The notes below the pieces were generated by a model that was not told the DNA's origin, did not search any database, and saw only the letters and a list, made by a program, of their open reading frames with translations. Shown piece by piece: positions 20,669-33,739 of a DNA stretch of 64,000 nucleotides; within the stretch, counting starts at the first letter, position 1, and the number at the start of each line of letters is the position of its first letter. The stretch lies in contig NC_080181.1 of the NCBI RefSeq assembly GCF_950295315.1, positions 39,709,375 through 39,773,374 of the forward strand, read 5' to 3'. The stretch is from Erinaceus europaeus (taxonomy: Eukaryota; Chordata; Mammalia; Eulipotyphla; Erinaceidae). The position numbers were made by a program, and so were the translations under genes.

Positions 20669-21689
20669 AGATGTGCTGACTGATTTGTTACACATGCACA
20701 AACAGAAACTGGAAAGGACTCAGAATTTCATTACATTACCCAAGGGCTCCATGACCCCTTAAAAGAAGCCCAGAAAAAATAAATGGCTTTTTAATTGAAT
20801 GATTCTGTTTGTCAGATTCCTTGGGAGACAGACCTTTTGCTTTGAATACAATTCTAACTTCAATATGTCTTTCATGCTGATGCTTGGTTCTATACAAGCC
20901 TTTCATAAGAAGAGCAAAGAAGAAATTGATCTGGACATTTTATCTCATTTAATGATGATTTTGATTAACTACCAAAGTTCCAGCCAACTATAATGAGATA
21001 ACTCATGTTTCAACATCATTCGTGCAGAGTTCAGTTCTCAGAGGTGTAGAGAATTCTGGGTGTGGTTATACTTGGACATTTCCCCCTAGTTCCTCACTCC
21101 TCTACTGACTCCCAGACCTCAGGACTCCTCTGTCTATTGTACCCTGCCACAGAATACACCAGAGATGCTGCAGTCATCTTAGATGCAAAGGAGCCTGGAG
21201 TCTGGAACATCTCGACGGGTGTCTCCCCCCTCCCCAGGCTATTTGTGACCAAGTAGAGATGTGGCCTGGAGGACCTAGCAACCCCAGGATAGCTGTGCTA
21301 CGTAGACTTCCCCACCACATCTCCTGGTGCTGTGGAAAACCCACTGAAAGGGAGGGGAGAGATGGAGTGGCCTCTGAGGCCAATGCCTTGAGCTAGTGCA
21401 TCCCCCCCAAAGCACCTGGTTCCAGCCACCTGTGAGAGCGAGAGCTGCACCTAAACCAGGAGCCTAATAATTGGGAGTTTAAACACATCACCTGGGGTTG
21501 CTGAGGCTCTCTCTAAAACAACAGAAGATGGATGGGGACACACACACACAGACACACACACAAACACATACACACACACATTTCTAATGCATCAATCAGT
21601 TTATAGGAGGACTTTATAAATGCAGAAATGCTACAATCTTAGCTTTGATAGGATTCACTGTCTTTTATTTCTAGAATTAAAAAAAAATT
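20669..21689. other. unique intron sequence
   Basis: Contains a short CA-rich patch (21538-21581). No repeat or gene recognised. Confidence 0.5.
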
Positions 21690-21876
21690 GCACCATGCAC
21701 AATGACCCAGATTTGAAATCCCTGATCCCCACTTTCAGAGAAAGAGAGACACCTGCAGACCTGCTTCACCACTCATGAAGCTCTCTCCTATCTGCCAGTG
21801 TGAACCAGAGGCTTGAGCCCAGACCTTGCGCATTGTAACATGTATTTACTCTACTAAGCTGTGCCACCACCCAGCT
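21690..21876. mobile_element. two inverted SINE-B pieces
   Basis: 21690-21745 reads as a + strand head fragment (TGCACAATGACCCAGATTTG). 21746-21876 reads as a minus-strand SINE-B (CACCTGCAGACCTGCTTCAC, TGTGCCACCACCCAGC). Confidence 0.6.
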
Positions 21877-22208
21877 TTGAACCGATGACCTGTTTCCACA
21901 TAGTAGCCATCAATGTCTTCAGAGGTGGCACTGTGCTCCTTTGGTGAGAGAACAGGTTGTGCCTGCATCTGACAGAAGCTCTAGGAAGGTACCTGTAGGT
22001 ACATGAGAGCTCAAAGTCTAGAGCACAAAGCTCAATCCTCTAAAATCAAGTCATCTCTTTCTATCCAAATGGAGCTTGGTGAGCCTAGATTCGTCACGAG
22101 GACTGACAAATGTGGGTCATGTCTCTGTTACTCATGGGCAGGAGGTTCTGTGTCATCTGAAAATAAGGCCCCAGTACTGCAGCTCTCTGCAGAGGTTGTT
22201 TCCTTTTC

Positions 22209-22212
<4 letters not shown>
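21877..22212. other. unique intron sequence
   Basis: Nothing recognised. Confidence 0.5.

Positions 22213-22268
<56 letters not shown>
22213..22268. repeat. (TA)n microsatellite
   Basis: 56 bp of TA adjoining a minus-strand SINE tail. Confidence 0.98.
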
Positions 22269-22272
<4 letters not shown>

Positions 22273-22473
22273 ATTATCTTTATTTACTAGACACAGCCAG
22301 AAATCAAGAGGGAAGGGGGTGATAGAGAGGGAGAGAGACAGAGAGACATCTGCAATACTACTTCACCACTTGTGAAGCTTTCCCCCTGCAGGTGGGGATG
22401 TGGGGGCTCGAATCCAAGTTCTTGTGCATTGTAACATGTGCGCCCAACCAGGTGAGCCACCACCACGCCCCCA
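22269..22473 (-). mobile_element. SINE-B, minus strand
   Basis: TTATTATCTTTATTTACTAG, GA-rich body, CTTCACCACTTGTGAAGC, and head GTGAGCCACCACCACGCCCC. Confidence 0.92.
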
Positions 22474-22648
22474 GAGGTTATTTCCTAAACTCTGACTTGT
22501 AAGCCAGTACTGCCTTCTCCTCTTCTTCCTGCCAGCAGATTCTGTCTCAATGTGTTGGGACATGAACGTAATTAGCAGACTTATTGGGACGAGAACATAA
22601 TTAGTTAACATCAGCCTGCAGACAAGGGACTATGCAAACCCACAAGGG

Positions 22649-22653
<5 letters not shown>

Positions 22654-22696
<43 letters not shown>
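22654..22696. repeat. (GT)n microsatellite
   Basis: 43 bp of pure GT. Confidence 0.98.
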
Positions 22697-22698
<2 letters not shown>

Positions 22699-23345
22699 AG
22701 TTATTTAGGCAAATATCTGCTGCAAGTTGCCCTCTGTCCCTGCTGCCCTTCCCTGCTCTCCTTCTCCCCGGGGACCTGCCATGCTGCTTCCCCCAAGACC
22801 TGAACATGTGTAGCTGAGCTCTGGTAGCTAACTTGTTGACTCATGGCTCCTGCCCATCATGACTAGCTGATTTTTGCCCATTTTGCTGTACCTAAATAAC
22901 CTGCAATGTAAGAAACCTCCCATTTGTTTAAACCCCAGACAAAGCTGAGTGAAATTTTTTTTAATAATTACTAATTTTTAATTATTATATGAGCTGAATC
23001 TGTGAACAGCCTCTGATGTTTGCCTGACCCCTTGGCAAACACCCCACCAACACTGTTAGCACTTCACTGAGGCTGTTTGGCTATTTGTTGAGAGATCCCA
23101 GCCCTCTGAGTCCCCCCTTGTCTCTGCTCATTATCTGTTCAGACATCCTACTCCAGGTTCAAGAACCAGAGTTCATTCCTGATCTTCATCTTATGCTCCC
23201 TCAGAAACTCACCAGCTCCTTCATATCTACCTCACAGTCCTCTTCTGCTCCTATCCCTATCCATCCACCACAGCCAAGGTCTCAGTGAATTCTTAGACCT
23301 TTTCGTAGTTTAATACATGTACTCAGAATACGAGTCCACCAGGGT
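22697..23345. other. unique intron sequence
   Basis: No repeat recognised. Confidence 0.5.
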
Positions 23346-23690
23346 GGGGGCTCCCATTGGTGGTGCACCAGCTTGACTGTACACGTTACTATGCACATGG
23401 GCCTGTGTTAAAGTCCCTGCTCCTCACCTACAGGGGAGAAACTTTAAGTATGCAGGTCTCTTTCTTCAGAGGCCAGGTGGTGGCTCACCTAGTTGACTAC
23501 ACATGCTCCAATGTGTAAGGACCCGGATTTGAGCTCTCTGGTTCCCACCTGCAGGGGGAAAGCTTTGCAAGTGGTGAAGCTGTGCTGCAGTTGTCTGTCT
23601 GTCTGTCTCCGTCTATCACCCCCTTCCCTCTTGATTTCTGGCTGTCTCTATCCAATTAATAAATAGCGATCTTTAATTTTTTTTAAAGTA
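23346..23690 (+). mobile_element. two SINE-B copies in tandem, plus strand
   Basis: 23346-23468: diverged copy (GTGGTGCACCAGCTTGAC, CACCTACAGGGGAGAAAC). 23469-23690: fuller copy with CACCTGCAGGGGGAAAGC, (GTCT)n and ATCCAATTAATAAATAGCG tail. Confidence 0.82.
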
Positions 23691-23711
23691 TTGCTTCAAA
23701 TCTCACTTTCT

Positions 23712-24005
23712 TGGGGGTGTGGTGGTGGTACACCCAGTTAAATATATGTATTACCATGTACAAGGATGCAGGTTTAAGCCTCCACTCCCCTCCTGCAAGG
23801 GGAGGGGGATGCTTCATGAGAGAGGAATCGCCTGCAAATGTCTATTTTTCTCTCCTTCTTTATCTCCCCTTCCTCTTGCTTTATCTCTGTCCTTTTAAAT
23901 AAAATAGGGGAAAAAAAAACAGCTGCTGGGAGCTGTGTATTTGTAGTGTGGCACCGAATCCCAGTGATAACCCTGGTGGCAATAATGAAAAAAAATTAAA
24001 AGAAT
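23712..24005 (+). mobile_element. SINE-E, plus strand
   Basis: GTGTGGTGGTGGTACACCCA head, CACTCCCCTCCTGCAAGGGG, AATAAAATAGGGG, then CAGCTGCTGGGAGC…CAGTGATAACCCTGGTGGCA and A-tail. Confidence 0.85.
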
Positions 24006-24404
24006 AAATATCACTTTTTCAGGTTATTTATCTTGAAGCAAATTGGGAGAGTAAAAAACGTAAACTGTTTTCATCCTCTAAAATGTTCTTTTGTTGACTG
24101 AGGATGAGAATACTGACAATCACTACTTTGATTTGCAATGAGAAGGTGCTGGCATGAGATCAACTACTTGAGAAAGCATTAGCCTTTTAGCTATGATTAT
24201 ATGGGGGAGGGTCTCCCCATTGCACCCCCCAAGAATCAGCAACATGGTTTCCCAAATAATAATATTTTTCCATTCACTGTCCCCAACTTTCATTGGAGAC
24301 TTGGTTCTGCTCGCTGCCTTCTTTGTTTCACTCAGGCGTTTGGTCAGGCTAAAGAGGTAGGGTTGCACAGATGTCATCGGTGATACCCTTGTTCAACTGC
24401 TGTG

Positions 24405-24530
24405 CTGCCCAGGAGATAGTACAGTGGTTTATATAATAGGCTTTCATCTGATGCTCAGAGGTCATGGGTTCAATCCCCACTGCCCCCATAAGCCAGAGCT
24501 GAGCAGAGCTCCTGTTAAATAAATAAATTG
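24405..24530 (+). mobile_element. SINE-C, plus strand
   Basis: AGGAGATAGTACAGTGGTTT, B box GGGTTCAATCCC, AAGCCAGAGCTGAGCAGAGC, AATAAATAAATTGG. Confidence 0.9.
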
Positions 24531-25171
24531 GAGCAGGTTTACACTTACATATGACTTGCTTTCTCCCTCTGTTACCTGAGTTCTCCTCCACCCCACGCCT
24601 CACCCTTCTCCCTCAGGCCACTGAAGTCACCTCAGTAAACACCAAAGACCAGGACGGTGTGGAGAGCAGCACAACCCAAAATAAGATCCGCACCCCAGCC
24701 TGCAGACTGTGACTGACAACTGGGCTCCCAGGGCAAACTGACAAGCTCCCCCCATTGCCATGGCAACCCCTGTGAGCAGTTGGAAGGGAGAGCCAAGAAG
24801 GGTGCTAGACTTCATGACTCAGGCATATGGTGTGGGCTTTGAAATCCAAGAGAGAGCAAGTAAGAGATGGAGGAAACCCATTTCAATAGAAATGCAATGT
24901 GGAGGTGCGTATTCAGATGGATCAATCCCTGCTAACAGGCTTCCACCTTGTCACATCACCCAGACTTAGAGCAGATGAGTTGCAGTGCTCCACCATACTC
25001 ACCAGAATTCATAGCAGTGAGGGGGTGTGAGTGTCTGCTTTGTGGGTTCATTTGCATCCTGAGGTTTGACATCAATCTTAACACCTGTTTTTTGTTTGTT
25101 TGTTTGTTTTTTTGGATTGCCACCCTTCTTTCACCACCAAGCACTTTTCTGTGTTCTTTGTTCAACTAGAT
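24531..25171. other. unique intron sequence
   Basis: Moderately GC-rich centre (24640-24800). No repeat or gene recognised. Confidence 0.5.
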
Positions 25172-25462
25172 ATATATTTTTAAAATATTTATTTTCCCTT
25201 TTGTTGCCCTTGTTGTTTTTTTATTGTTGTTGTAGTTGTTGTTGGTGGTGGTGTCATCGTTGTCAAATAGGACAGAGAAATGGAGAGAGGAGGGGAAGAC
25301 AGAGAGGGGGAGAGAAAGATAGACACCTTCAGACCTGCTTCACCGCCTGTGAAGCCACTCTCCTGCATGTAGGGAGCCCAGGGGCTTGAACTGGGATCCT
25401 GACGCTAGTCCTTGAGCTTCGCGCCACGTGTGCTTAACCCGCTGCACTACTGCCTGACTCCC
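25172..25462 (-). mobile_element. SINE-A, minus strand, 10-bp target duplication
   Basis: Full length. TCAACTAGAT stands at 25162-25171 and 25463-25472. Confidence 0.95.
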
Positions 25463-25472
25463 TCAACTAGAT

Positions 25473-26030
25473 CTTTTTTTAAAAAAATATTTTTATTTGT
25501 TATTAATAGTTTGCTACAAGATTATAAGATTACAGTGTCTAATTTACACCATACCTACCACCAAAGTTCTGTCTCCCCACCAACCAGCTTCCTAATGATA
25601 ACCACCATCGTTCTTACAAGTCTTACAGTTTGTTTGTTTGCTTTCTGTTGTTTGGATTTCTTTCTCTTTTTTTTCTTTTGGCAAGTTCTTGTAAATCAGA
25701 TATGTCTGGAGTCCATGTTTGAGGGGAACCACCTGGTAGTTGTCTTTCATCTCTTTATTTATTTTTGTAAGCATAATCACCTCCAGTTCTATTTTGTCCC
25801 AAAGGACATGATATCATCTTTTTGACTGCAGAATAACATTCCATGGAATATATATCTCATAACTTCTTTAGCCAGTCATCTATTGATGGGCATTTAGGTT
25901 GCATTCACACTTTGGATATTGTGACTAATATAGCTGTGAAAATAGTAGGGCTGCATATATCCCTCTGAATTAGTGTTTGTCCTTTGGATAAATGCTTAAG
26001 AGTGGTATTGCTGGATCATAAGGCACTTCC
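25473..26030 (-). mobile_element. older L1 3' end, minus strand
   Basis: GACTGCAGAATAACATTCCA, GCCAGTCATCTATTGATGGG, TTTGGATATTGTGACTAATA and GGTATTGCTGGATCATAAGG are antisense L1 ORF2 C-terminal landmarks common to old mammalian L1s. The 3' untranslated part is at the left. Confidence 0.88.
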
Positions 26031-26134
26031 ATCAACCAAGTCTTTTGCAAAATGGCACACGACTAGGTTAAGTACAGGTTTTATTATCACTGAAGGTCTA
26101 CAGGTGAAAATGACTCCATTAACCAGATAGTGTT

Positions 26135-26395
26135 GGCTGGAGAGAGAACTCTCTGTTAGGGTGCAGCACTGCTATCCATGCACATGACCCAGGTTGAAAT
26201 CCTAGCACCAGGCATGTTGGAAGCTTTGGCGCTATGGTGCCTCTTCCTCTTTTTTGTCTTTCCACTGAAAGAAAAAATAATCTGGTGTGGTGAAATTTTG
26301 CATGTATGAAACACTGGTTGGTGCATGTACAAGCTATTGTATTTGCTGTTGACTGTAAAACAATCCCCCAATAAAGAAATTTAAAAAAAAATAAA
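26135..26395 (+). mobile_element. SINE-C-like element plus L1 3' tip
   Basis: 26135-26290 looks like a decayed SINE-C (GGCTGGAGAGAGAACTCTCT, AGGTTGAAATCC). 26310-26385 ends TGTTGACTGTAAAACAATCC, CCCAATAAAG, A-tail: an L1 tip. Confidence 0.6.
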
Positions 26396-26411
26396 GAAAC
26401 ACTGGTTGCAC

Positions 26412-26482
26412 CAAAGAGAAAGAAAGGAAGAGTGGAAAGAAGGAAGGAAAGAAGGGAGGGGAGGAAGGAAAGAAAGAAAGGC
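26412..26482. repeat. (GAAG/GGAA)n purine tract
   Basis: Imperfect GAAAGGAAGG units on the + strand. Confidence 0.9.
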
Positions 26483-26789
26483 GCTCGAGTATTAAATGAA
26501 AGTTACCTCTCATACCACAAAGAGGTCACATGGAACAGTTGGCTACCAGGGTGAGAGGGGAAAAGATGTGGGAACAACATCTATTCTGCTTTTCCTGGGA
26601 AAAGAGGACCTGCGTGGACCTAGCAAGTTTAGGGCTGGCTGGCTGGCTAGAAGGAATACTTAAAAACAGCCCAGGAAACTAGACAGGGTAGGGTAAGGTA
26701 CTGGTTTAGCATGTGAAACAGCAAAATAGAAAGCTGCTGAGTCTGTGGACTTTGGGTTGCAGATTTTTAGTTTGCATATGAAAAGTACA
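26483..26789. other. unique intron sequence
   Basis: Includes (GGCT)n at 26634-26649. Nothing else recognised. Confidence 0.5.
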
Positions 26790-26935
26790 GTCTAGGTCAC
26801 CAGGATAGCATAATGGTTCTGTAAAAGACTTTCATGCCTGAGGCTCAGAGGTCCCAGGTTCAATCATCCCTGTCGCACCATCATAAGACAGAGTTGAACA
26901 GCACTATGGTAAAATGGTGATGATGATGATGATAA
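26790..26935 (+). mobile_element. SINE-C, plus strand
   Basis: CAGGATAGCATAATGGTTCT, AGACTTTCATGCCTGAGGCT, GGTTCAATC, and a short (GAT)n at the end. Confidence 0.9.
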
Positions 26936-28235
<1,300 letters not shown>

Positions 28236-28293
28236 CTGTTATCTGGAACCCTGCACCACCTGTGCTTAACCTGCTGTGCTACCCAACTCCTGA
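28236..28293 (-). mobile_element. SINE-A head fragment, minus strand
   Basis: CACCTGTGCTTAACCTGCTG and TGCTACCCAACTCCTGAG: only the tRNA-like head remains. Confidence 0.75.
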
Positions 28294-28371
28294 GCATTTT
28301 TTAAAATATGTGTGGCCCTTTGGATTTCTTCTTTGGAGAAGTTTATGCTCCTTATCCCCCCCCCCCCCCAT

Positions 28372-28620
28372 TTTTCAATCATATTTCACTAAAGCAAAGG
28401 ACTCTGGGGAAGGAAGGAAGGAAGGAAGGAAGGAAGGAGGGAAGGAAGGAAGGAAGGAAGGAAAGGGAGAGGATGAAGAGATATTTAGGTCCTGGTGTGT
28501 CTCTTAGACACCAGTCAAGGGGAGATGAGAGGATGTGCTTGCTATGTGTTAAAGACTATATATATATATATATATAAATTAACCCTCAAATAATGTACAA
28601 TAAAAAATAGCCAAATAAAA
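28372..28620 (+). mobile_element. L1 3' end carrying microsatellites, plus strand
   Basis: CACTAAAGCAAAGGACTCTG is the L1 3' landmark. It is followed by (GGAA)n at 28407-28464, then TTAGGTCCTGGTGTGTC, a TA run (28558-28576) and an AATAAAAAATAGCC tail. Confidence 0.72.
28407..28464. repeat. (GGAA)n microsatellite
   Basis: About 14 GGAA/GGGA units inside an L1 3' end. GGAA arrays are known ETS-family binding arrays in other genomes; function here is unknown. Confidence 0.96.
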
Positions 28621-28964
28621 ATAGAAGCTGAAAAGAATTTAATGTAAGCCATCTTGGTTTTTTTAAGTAAAATTTGCTATTTGCATTCTTCCTACTATTA
28701 TCTGAGCATTCGTTACCTTCTTATCAGAGGTAAAGGATATTAGTGTGTCTTTGTTAAGTGCAAAATAATCTGAGAACTTAGAGATATTTCAGCAACAGGT
28801 TGCTTCCTCCTGACCATGCGTGAGTCCCAGCACTTCATGGGAGCACCAAAGAGAACTCCAGGGATATGCAGTGGTGCTTTGGTATCTCTCTCTTTCTGTT
28901 CTGTCTCTCTAACTATGTGGGATGTGCAGTATTGTATATGTGTGAGGTCTTTGATTCTGTGGTT
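28621..28964. other. mostly unique, possible decayed SINE
   Basis: 28800-28915 (CATGGGAGCACCAAAG, GGTGCTTTGGTATCTCTCTC) may be an old SINE-C-type body. Not certain. Confidence 0.4.
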
Positions 28965-29175
28965 CATTACCTGGCACAGATGGTAGCACGTGTATTACCA
29001 TGTGCCACGCCCTGCGTTCAAATCCCTAGTTGCTTCTTGCAAAGAAGGGGGAACGTTTCATGATTGGTGAAGAAGCAGTGCTTCAGGTATCTCTCTCTCT
29101 CTCTCTCTCCCTTTCTACCTCACCTTCCTCTCTCAATTTTTCTCTGCACTATCAAAGTAAAAGAAAACAAAAAAT
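28965..29175 (+). mobile_element. SINE-B/E, plus strand
   Basis: TACCTGGCACAGATGGTAGC head, GGGGGAACGTTTCATGATTG, (CT)n, ATCAAAGTAAAAGAAAAC. Confidence 0.75.
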
Positions 29176-29458
29176 AATTAACTTAAAATATTTAAAAAAT
29201 AAATAAGAGATAAAATAAAATAAGGCCAAGCATTCTGTCAGGATCATGGGCTGATATATTCTGCCTGCTATAATAAAATACTAGAGACTGGGTGGTTTCT
29301 GTACAACTGTCATTTCTTTCTACTGGATGTAGGAGTCATTTATCCAGCTGCTGGCAGATTCAGTCTCTAATGAGAGTTCACTTCCTGGTTCACACAGGGT
29401 GGCTCCATGCGGTCTTGTGTCTTCTTATGAAATTGGGGGTGATAGAATCCAGGAGTCT

Positions 29459-29643
29459 CTTTTTATTTATTATTTATTGGATAGAGACAGAGTGAACTTG
29501 AGAGGGAAGGGGTAAATAAAGAGGAAGAGAGACAGATACCTACAGCAGTGCTTTCCCCCTGTAGATGGGGGCTGGGGACTTGAACCAGGGTCCTTGTGCA
29601 TTCTATTATGTTCTGTCAGCCAGGTATGTCACTTCCAGGTCCC
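29459..29643 (-). mobile_element. SINE-B, minus strand
   Basis: TTTTTATTTATTATTTATTGGATAGAG-type tail side, GA body, ACTTGAACCAGGGTCCTTGT. Confidence 0.88.
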
Positions 29644-29838
29644 TCAGGCATCTCTTTTAGAGAGAAATACTAATGCCATTCAGTGAGGGCTCTGTCACAA
29701 CCTAAGTCCTCACCTGCTGATACTATACTCTTTGGGAGATAAGAATTTGACACATGAATTCAGACCATATCATAAAGAATGAGCTAATGTCAATGACAAC
29801 ATGCGAATAAATTCCCAAACCCTATTTGAAAGTTGTAT

Positions 29839-30003
29839 TGGGCTGGAGAGAGCATAATGGCTATGCAAAAAGACTGAGTCTTTATGATCCCAGGTTCAAT
29901 ACTTGACACCACCATAAGCCAGAGCTGCTCTGGTGTCTCCCTGTCTGTCTGTCATTCCCTCATCTCTTGTACCTCGCACAATAACGTACATAAATATCTT
30001 AAA
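29839..30003 (+). mobile_element. SINE-C, plus strand
   Basis: GGGCTGGAGAGAGCATAATG, CCAGGTTCAATACTTG, ACCATAAGCCAGAGCTG, CT body. Confidence 0.88.
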
Positions 30004-30319
30004 ATGAATATGCTGTATTTAGTACTAGAAAACAAGTAAGATCAAGAAAGAAACAAAGAAATAAAACTGTATCTGTATCAAATACCCTGCCTATACATAT
30101 ATGAATAAACAGTTATATATTATTTCTATTTATATGTAATTAAGTAGTAATTATCTGAGGTTAAACTTTGTATGAAACCTAAACAAAAAAAGCTCATTTT
30201 TTTTCACCAAATTATGCATCGCAAATTCTGAGATTAGTAAATGAATATTAGAGTAAGTAGCTTTTTTTTCCATCCACGTTAAGTCATTTACAGCTTCATA
30301 TTTTATTTTATGTGTAATT
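30004..30319. other. unique AT-rich intron sequence
   Basis: Nothing recognised. Confidence 0.5.
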
Positions 30320-30530
30320 ACAATTTTTTATTATCTTTATTTATTTATTGGATAGAGACAGCCAAAAATGGAGAGGAAGGAGGAGGTAGAGAAGAAGAGA
30401 GACAGACACCTGTAGCCCTGCTTCTCCATTCATGAAGCTTTCCCCTTGCAGATGGGGAATAGGGGCTTGAACCTGGGTCCTTGTTCATTATATAACATGT
30501 GTGCTCAACCAGATGTGCCACCACCCAGTC
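30320..30530 (-). mobile_element. SINE-B, minus strand
   Basis: TATTTATTGGATAGAGACAG, GAAGCTTTCCCCTTGC, GATGTGCCACCACCCAG. Confidence 0.92.
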
Positions 30531-30535
30531 TCAGA

Positions 30536-30820
30536 AATTTTTTTGTTGTTGTTGTTGCTACCAGGGTTATGGCTAGGGCTCAGCCAGCACTATGAATCTA
30601 CCGCTCCCCATGGCTTTTTTTTTCCTTGTTATCTTATTAGATAGGACAGAGAGAGGTTGAGAGGGAAGGGGGTAATAGAGAGGGAGAGAGAAAGAAAGAA
30701 ATCTGTAGCACTGCTTCACCACTCATAAATCTTCCCTCTGCAAGTAGGGGCTTGAATTTAGGCCCTTGTAGGCCCTTGCACAGGATAGCGTTCACTCAAC
30801 TGCCACTGCCCAGTTCCTTA
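30536..30820 (-). mobile_element. SINE-E, minus strand
   Basis: Antisense distal module (CTACCAGGGTTATGGCTAGG, ATGAATCTACCGCTCCC), body, eroded head. It follows a SINE-B in the same orientation. Confidence 0.86.
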
Positions 30821-31182
30821 GCCTCATATTTTTGAAACAGTCTTTGAGATCTAAGTGAAATTGGACAACCTGGCAGAAAGGAACTCAACAATGGGTCATC
30901 ACATTTTGCATGTGCTTAACGCAAATGAATCTGTATAGCTATTTATACATTTTGAACAAAAATTATGTTAGAATCTCAAAAAAAATTCTAACTATTGTAT
31001 TGAATTCCTGATTCCATAATTCCAGTATTCCATAAATACAGCCTATACTATTCTGTAAACTGAGATACCATTTACATAGCATATATATGTTAAATACTTA
31101 AAGTTTTTTGTTTGATTTTTTTTTCTTATTTGTTTTTGCTGGCACTTTGAGGATGCTCAATTCTACATGTCCTAGTGGACTT
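30821..31182. other. unique intron sequence
   Basis: Nothing recognised. Confidence 0.5.
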
Positions 31183-31350
31183 TAATTTTTTTTTTTTTAT
31201 GGATAATGAGAGACATAGAGGGAGAAAGAGAGACAGAGAGGAGAGACACCAGACAACTGCTCCACTACTCATGAAGTTTCCCTTTTTTCTGGTGCTTTCA
31301 TGTGCTTTCAGACCTGGGTCCTTGAACATGATAACGTGTGCACTCCAGCC
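31183..31350 (-). mobile_element. SINE-B-like, minus strand
   Basis: T-run, TGGATAATGAGAGACATAGA, CTCATGAAGTTTCCC, AGACCTGGGTCCTTGAACAT. Confidence 0.75.
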
Positions 31351-32096
31351 CTTTGTATCTTTAAAACAAAACAAACAAAAACCAGTATGAGTATTCAGAT
31401 TAATGTGAATAAAGCTTTCATCCTTCCCTTGGCCCCTGGCTTTATTTTGCCTCTTCCGCCCTCTCACTGTTGTCCTCTCTGGGTGGTGCTGGTGACATGC
31501 CTGGTCAGGGTTGGACCAGTGTTTGTGACCCCAATGATAGATCATATCTTTTGGTACAACTGACAACATTAGGGGAATGACCTTTCCCATTGAATTGTGT
31601 GAAGCTCTGGACTTGGTCCTGCTCTTTTGCTTGTAAGATGTTGCTAGTGAAGATTAGAGATAGAAAGAGTAGAGATTGCTTTTCCACTGACTAAACGCCC
31701 GAGATACAAGGCTGCCTGGCTGTATCTATGAAAGCTTAAGTTTGTATTTTTCTCATTGCCAGAGTCTGGGTTTGGTCTTCCAGCCCCTTATGTAGCAATA
31801 GGACATACCTGAAGGTCATTCACTATTTAACTTCTCCAGATGTCTCCCTCCACCACACCCCGTTCATGTCTAGCTGTCTGGCCATTGTCATGCACAGTCA
31901 ATGAGGATTTTTGTTTTATCAAGGGTAGATGAAGATCTCTGGCTGGGGATGAGTTGTCGTAAGTTTCTACGTCATCCAGTCTTATTCTGGGAAACCATTA
32001 ATCCATTTCTCTGATGACTCTGCAAAAGTGGTTGATGACTGTCTGCACAGAAGCTTGAGAGCAATCTTGTTCTTGTAGAGATAAAAGGTCATCTCA
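31351..32096. other. unique intron sequence
   Basis: Nothing recognised. Open frames here lack protein character. Confidence 0.5.
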
Positions 32097-32237
32097 AGTG
32101 GTCGGGGAGTTGATACACTGGAGAAAGCATTAAACTCTCAAGAATGAGGTCCTGAGTTTGATCCCTACAGCACATGTAACAGAGTGATGTCTGGCTCTTT
32201 TTTCTCTCTCCTCTTACCTTTTAAATAAATAAAAAGT
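32097..32237 (+). mobile_element. SINE-D, plus strand
   Basis: AGTGGTCGGGGAGTTGATAC, AAAGCATTAAACTCTCAAGA, GAGTGATGTCTGGCTC, TAAATAAATAAAAAG. Confidence 0.9.
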
Positions 32238-32980
32238 TCACCTCAAATCATGAACTCCTACACTTGAAATGTACATTTTATCCTTGAGTTTTGAAATTTG
32301 GGTCAACTCTAGCTTGAGCTCAGCTGAATAAAACAGTGAATAAGATGATATTTCTTATACAAGTCTAGCACCATGTGATGGTAGAGAGAACATTCTGGAT
32401 AGGACATGCACCCCATCCCAAAATTTAGCCCTGTGTGCTGTTAATCATCTGTAGTATATAGAGAAAGCAAACATTTGACCTAAATAGAACAAAAACCAAC
32501 CTTCAAACTGTAAAACCAATTAGAAGCTACCCTGAAGAAAAGGGGGGCCAGGACTGTGTTGAAGGAGTTACTTGTGCAGTACAAGGTGGAAGTGAACTTT
32601 TAGCAGTTAGTTATCTTAATGTGTATAGCTGGGTTTTTGTTTTTGTGTATTTATCTTGTCATGGCTATGCTCCAATTGGCTTTTTTAGAAGAGAGAAAGG
32701 GAAAGACCTCATGACCCCAAAGTTTCCTCCAGTGCTTGAGGGCCAGGCTAGAAGCTAGGACACAAACATGGCAAAGTTGCCACACTTCCCAGGAGTAGTG
32801 TGGATTTTTAAAGGTGAGAGATAGAGAGAGAGATGCAAATACAAATCCTTTTGTTTTACTCACCGAGTCACCTCTCCAGATGCTTTCTTTGGATTTTTAA
32901 TGATGCAGACTTGAAATTTATACAATTTCCTAGTGCAATGTTACTTCAGTTAAAATAATAGCTATAACAATAACAATATT
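32238..32980. other. unique, with a possible minus-strand SINE at 32670-32885
   Basis: 32670-32885 has a GA-rich body and CTCACCGAGTCACCTCTCCA, which could be an antisense SINE-C head. Weak. Confidence 0.35.
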
Positions 32981-33215
32981 TAGGTGGGGCTGGGTGTTGG
33001 CACACCTGATTTAGCAAATATGTTACAATGAGCAAGAACCTGGGTTCAAACCCCTAGTCCCCACCTACAGGGGGAAAGCTTCACAAGTGGTGAAGCAGAT
33101 CTACAAGTGTCTCTCTGTCTCTCTTCCTTTCTGTCTCCCACTTCCCTTTTGATATCTGGCTGTCTATTCAATATATAAAGATAATGAAATAATTTTTTAA
33201 AATAAGGAAAATAAA
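32981..33215 (+). mobile_element. SINE-B, plus strand
   Basis: GTGGGGCTGGGTGTTGGCAC, GGGTTCAAACCCC, AGCTTCACAAGTGGTGAAGC, ATATATAAAGATAATG. Confidence 0.9.
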
Positions 33216-33297
33216 ATTAAGGTATGGCTTTTTTCCCATGGTTTTTTAGATAGCCAGACCTCAGGAAGAACTTGCTTGACATAAAAACTTCAAGGTC

Positions 33298-33579
33298 GGG
33301 AGTCGGGTGGTAGTTCAGCAGGTTAAGCGCACGTGGCACAAAGCGCAAGGGCCGGCTTAAGGATCCTGGTTTGAGCCCCTGGCTCCCCACCTATAGGGGA
33401 GTCACTTCACAAGTGGTGAAGCAGGTCTGCAGGTGTCTATCTTTTTTTCCCCCTCTCTGTCTTCCCCTCCGCTCTTCATTTCTCTCCTATCCAACAACAA
33501 CAACATCAATAATAACTACAACAATAAAAAAAAAGGCAACTAAAGGGAATAAATAAATATTTAAAAAGTTAAAAAAAAC
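33298..33579 (+). mobile_element. SINE-A, plus strand, 14-bp target duplication
   Basis: GGGAGTCGGGTGGTAGTTCA start, intact body, AATAAATAAATATTTAAAAA tail. AAAACTTCAAGGTC stands at 33284-33297 and 33580-33593. Confidence 0.96.
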
Positions 33580-33739
33580 AAAACTTCAAGGTCTTGGCTA
33601 TTGGCTGACTGAAGTTTCCCCACTGTCCAAGATTGTGAGTTCATTATCCTCTCCCTTCTTCCCATCTTTTCTTATCTTTCCTTTTTAGTTATCTGGTCAC
33701 TTGATATCAGTATCTATCTCCCCTTTGCACCAAGGGAGC

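Noticed and set aside
20310..20762. 150-codon frame rich in Leu/Ser
   Set aside because: It is the translation of the (CTCCT)n/(CTTCT)n tract and flanks.
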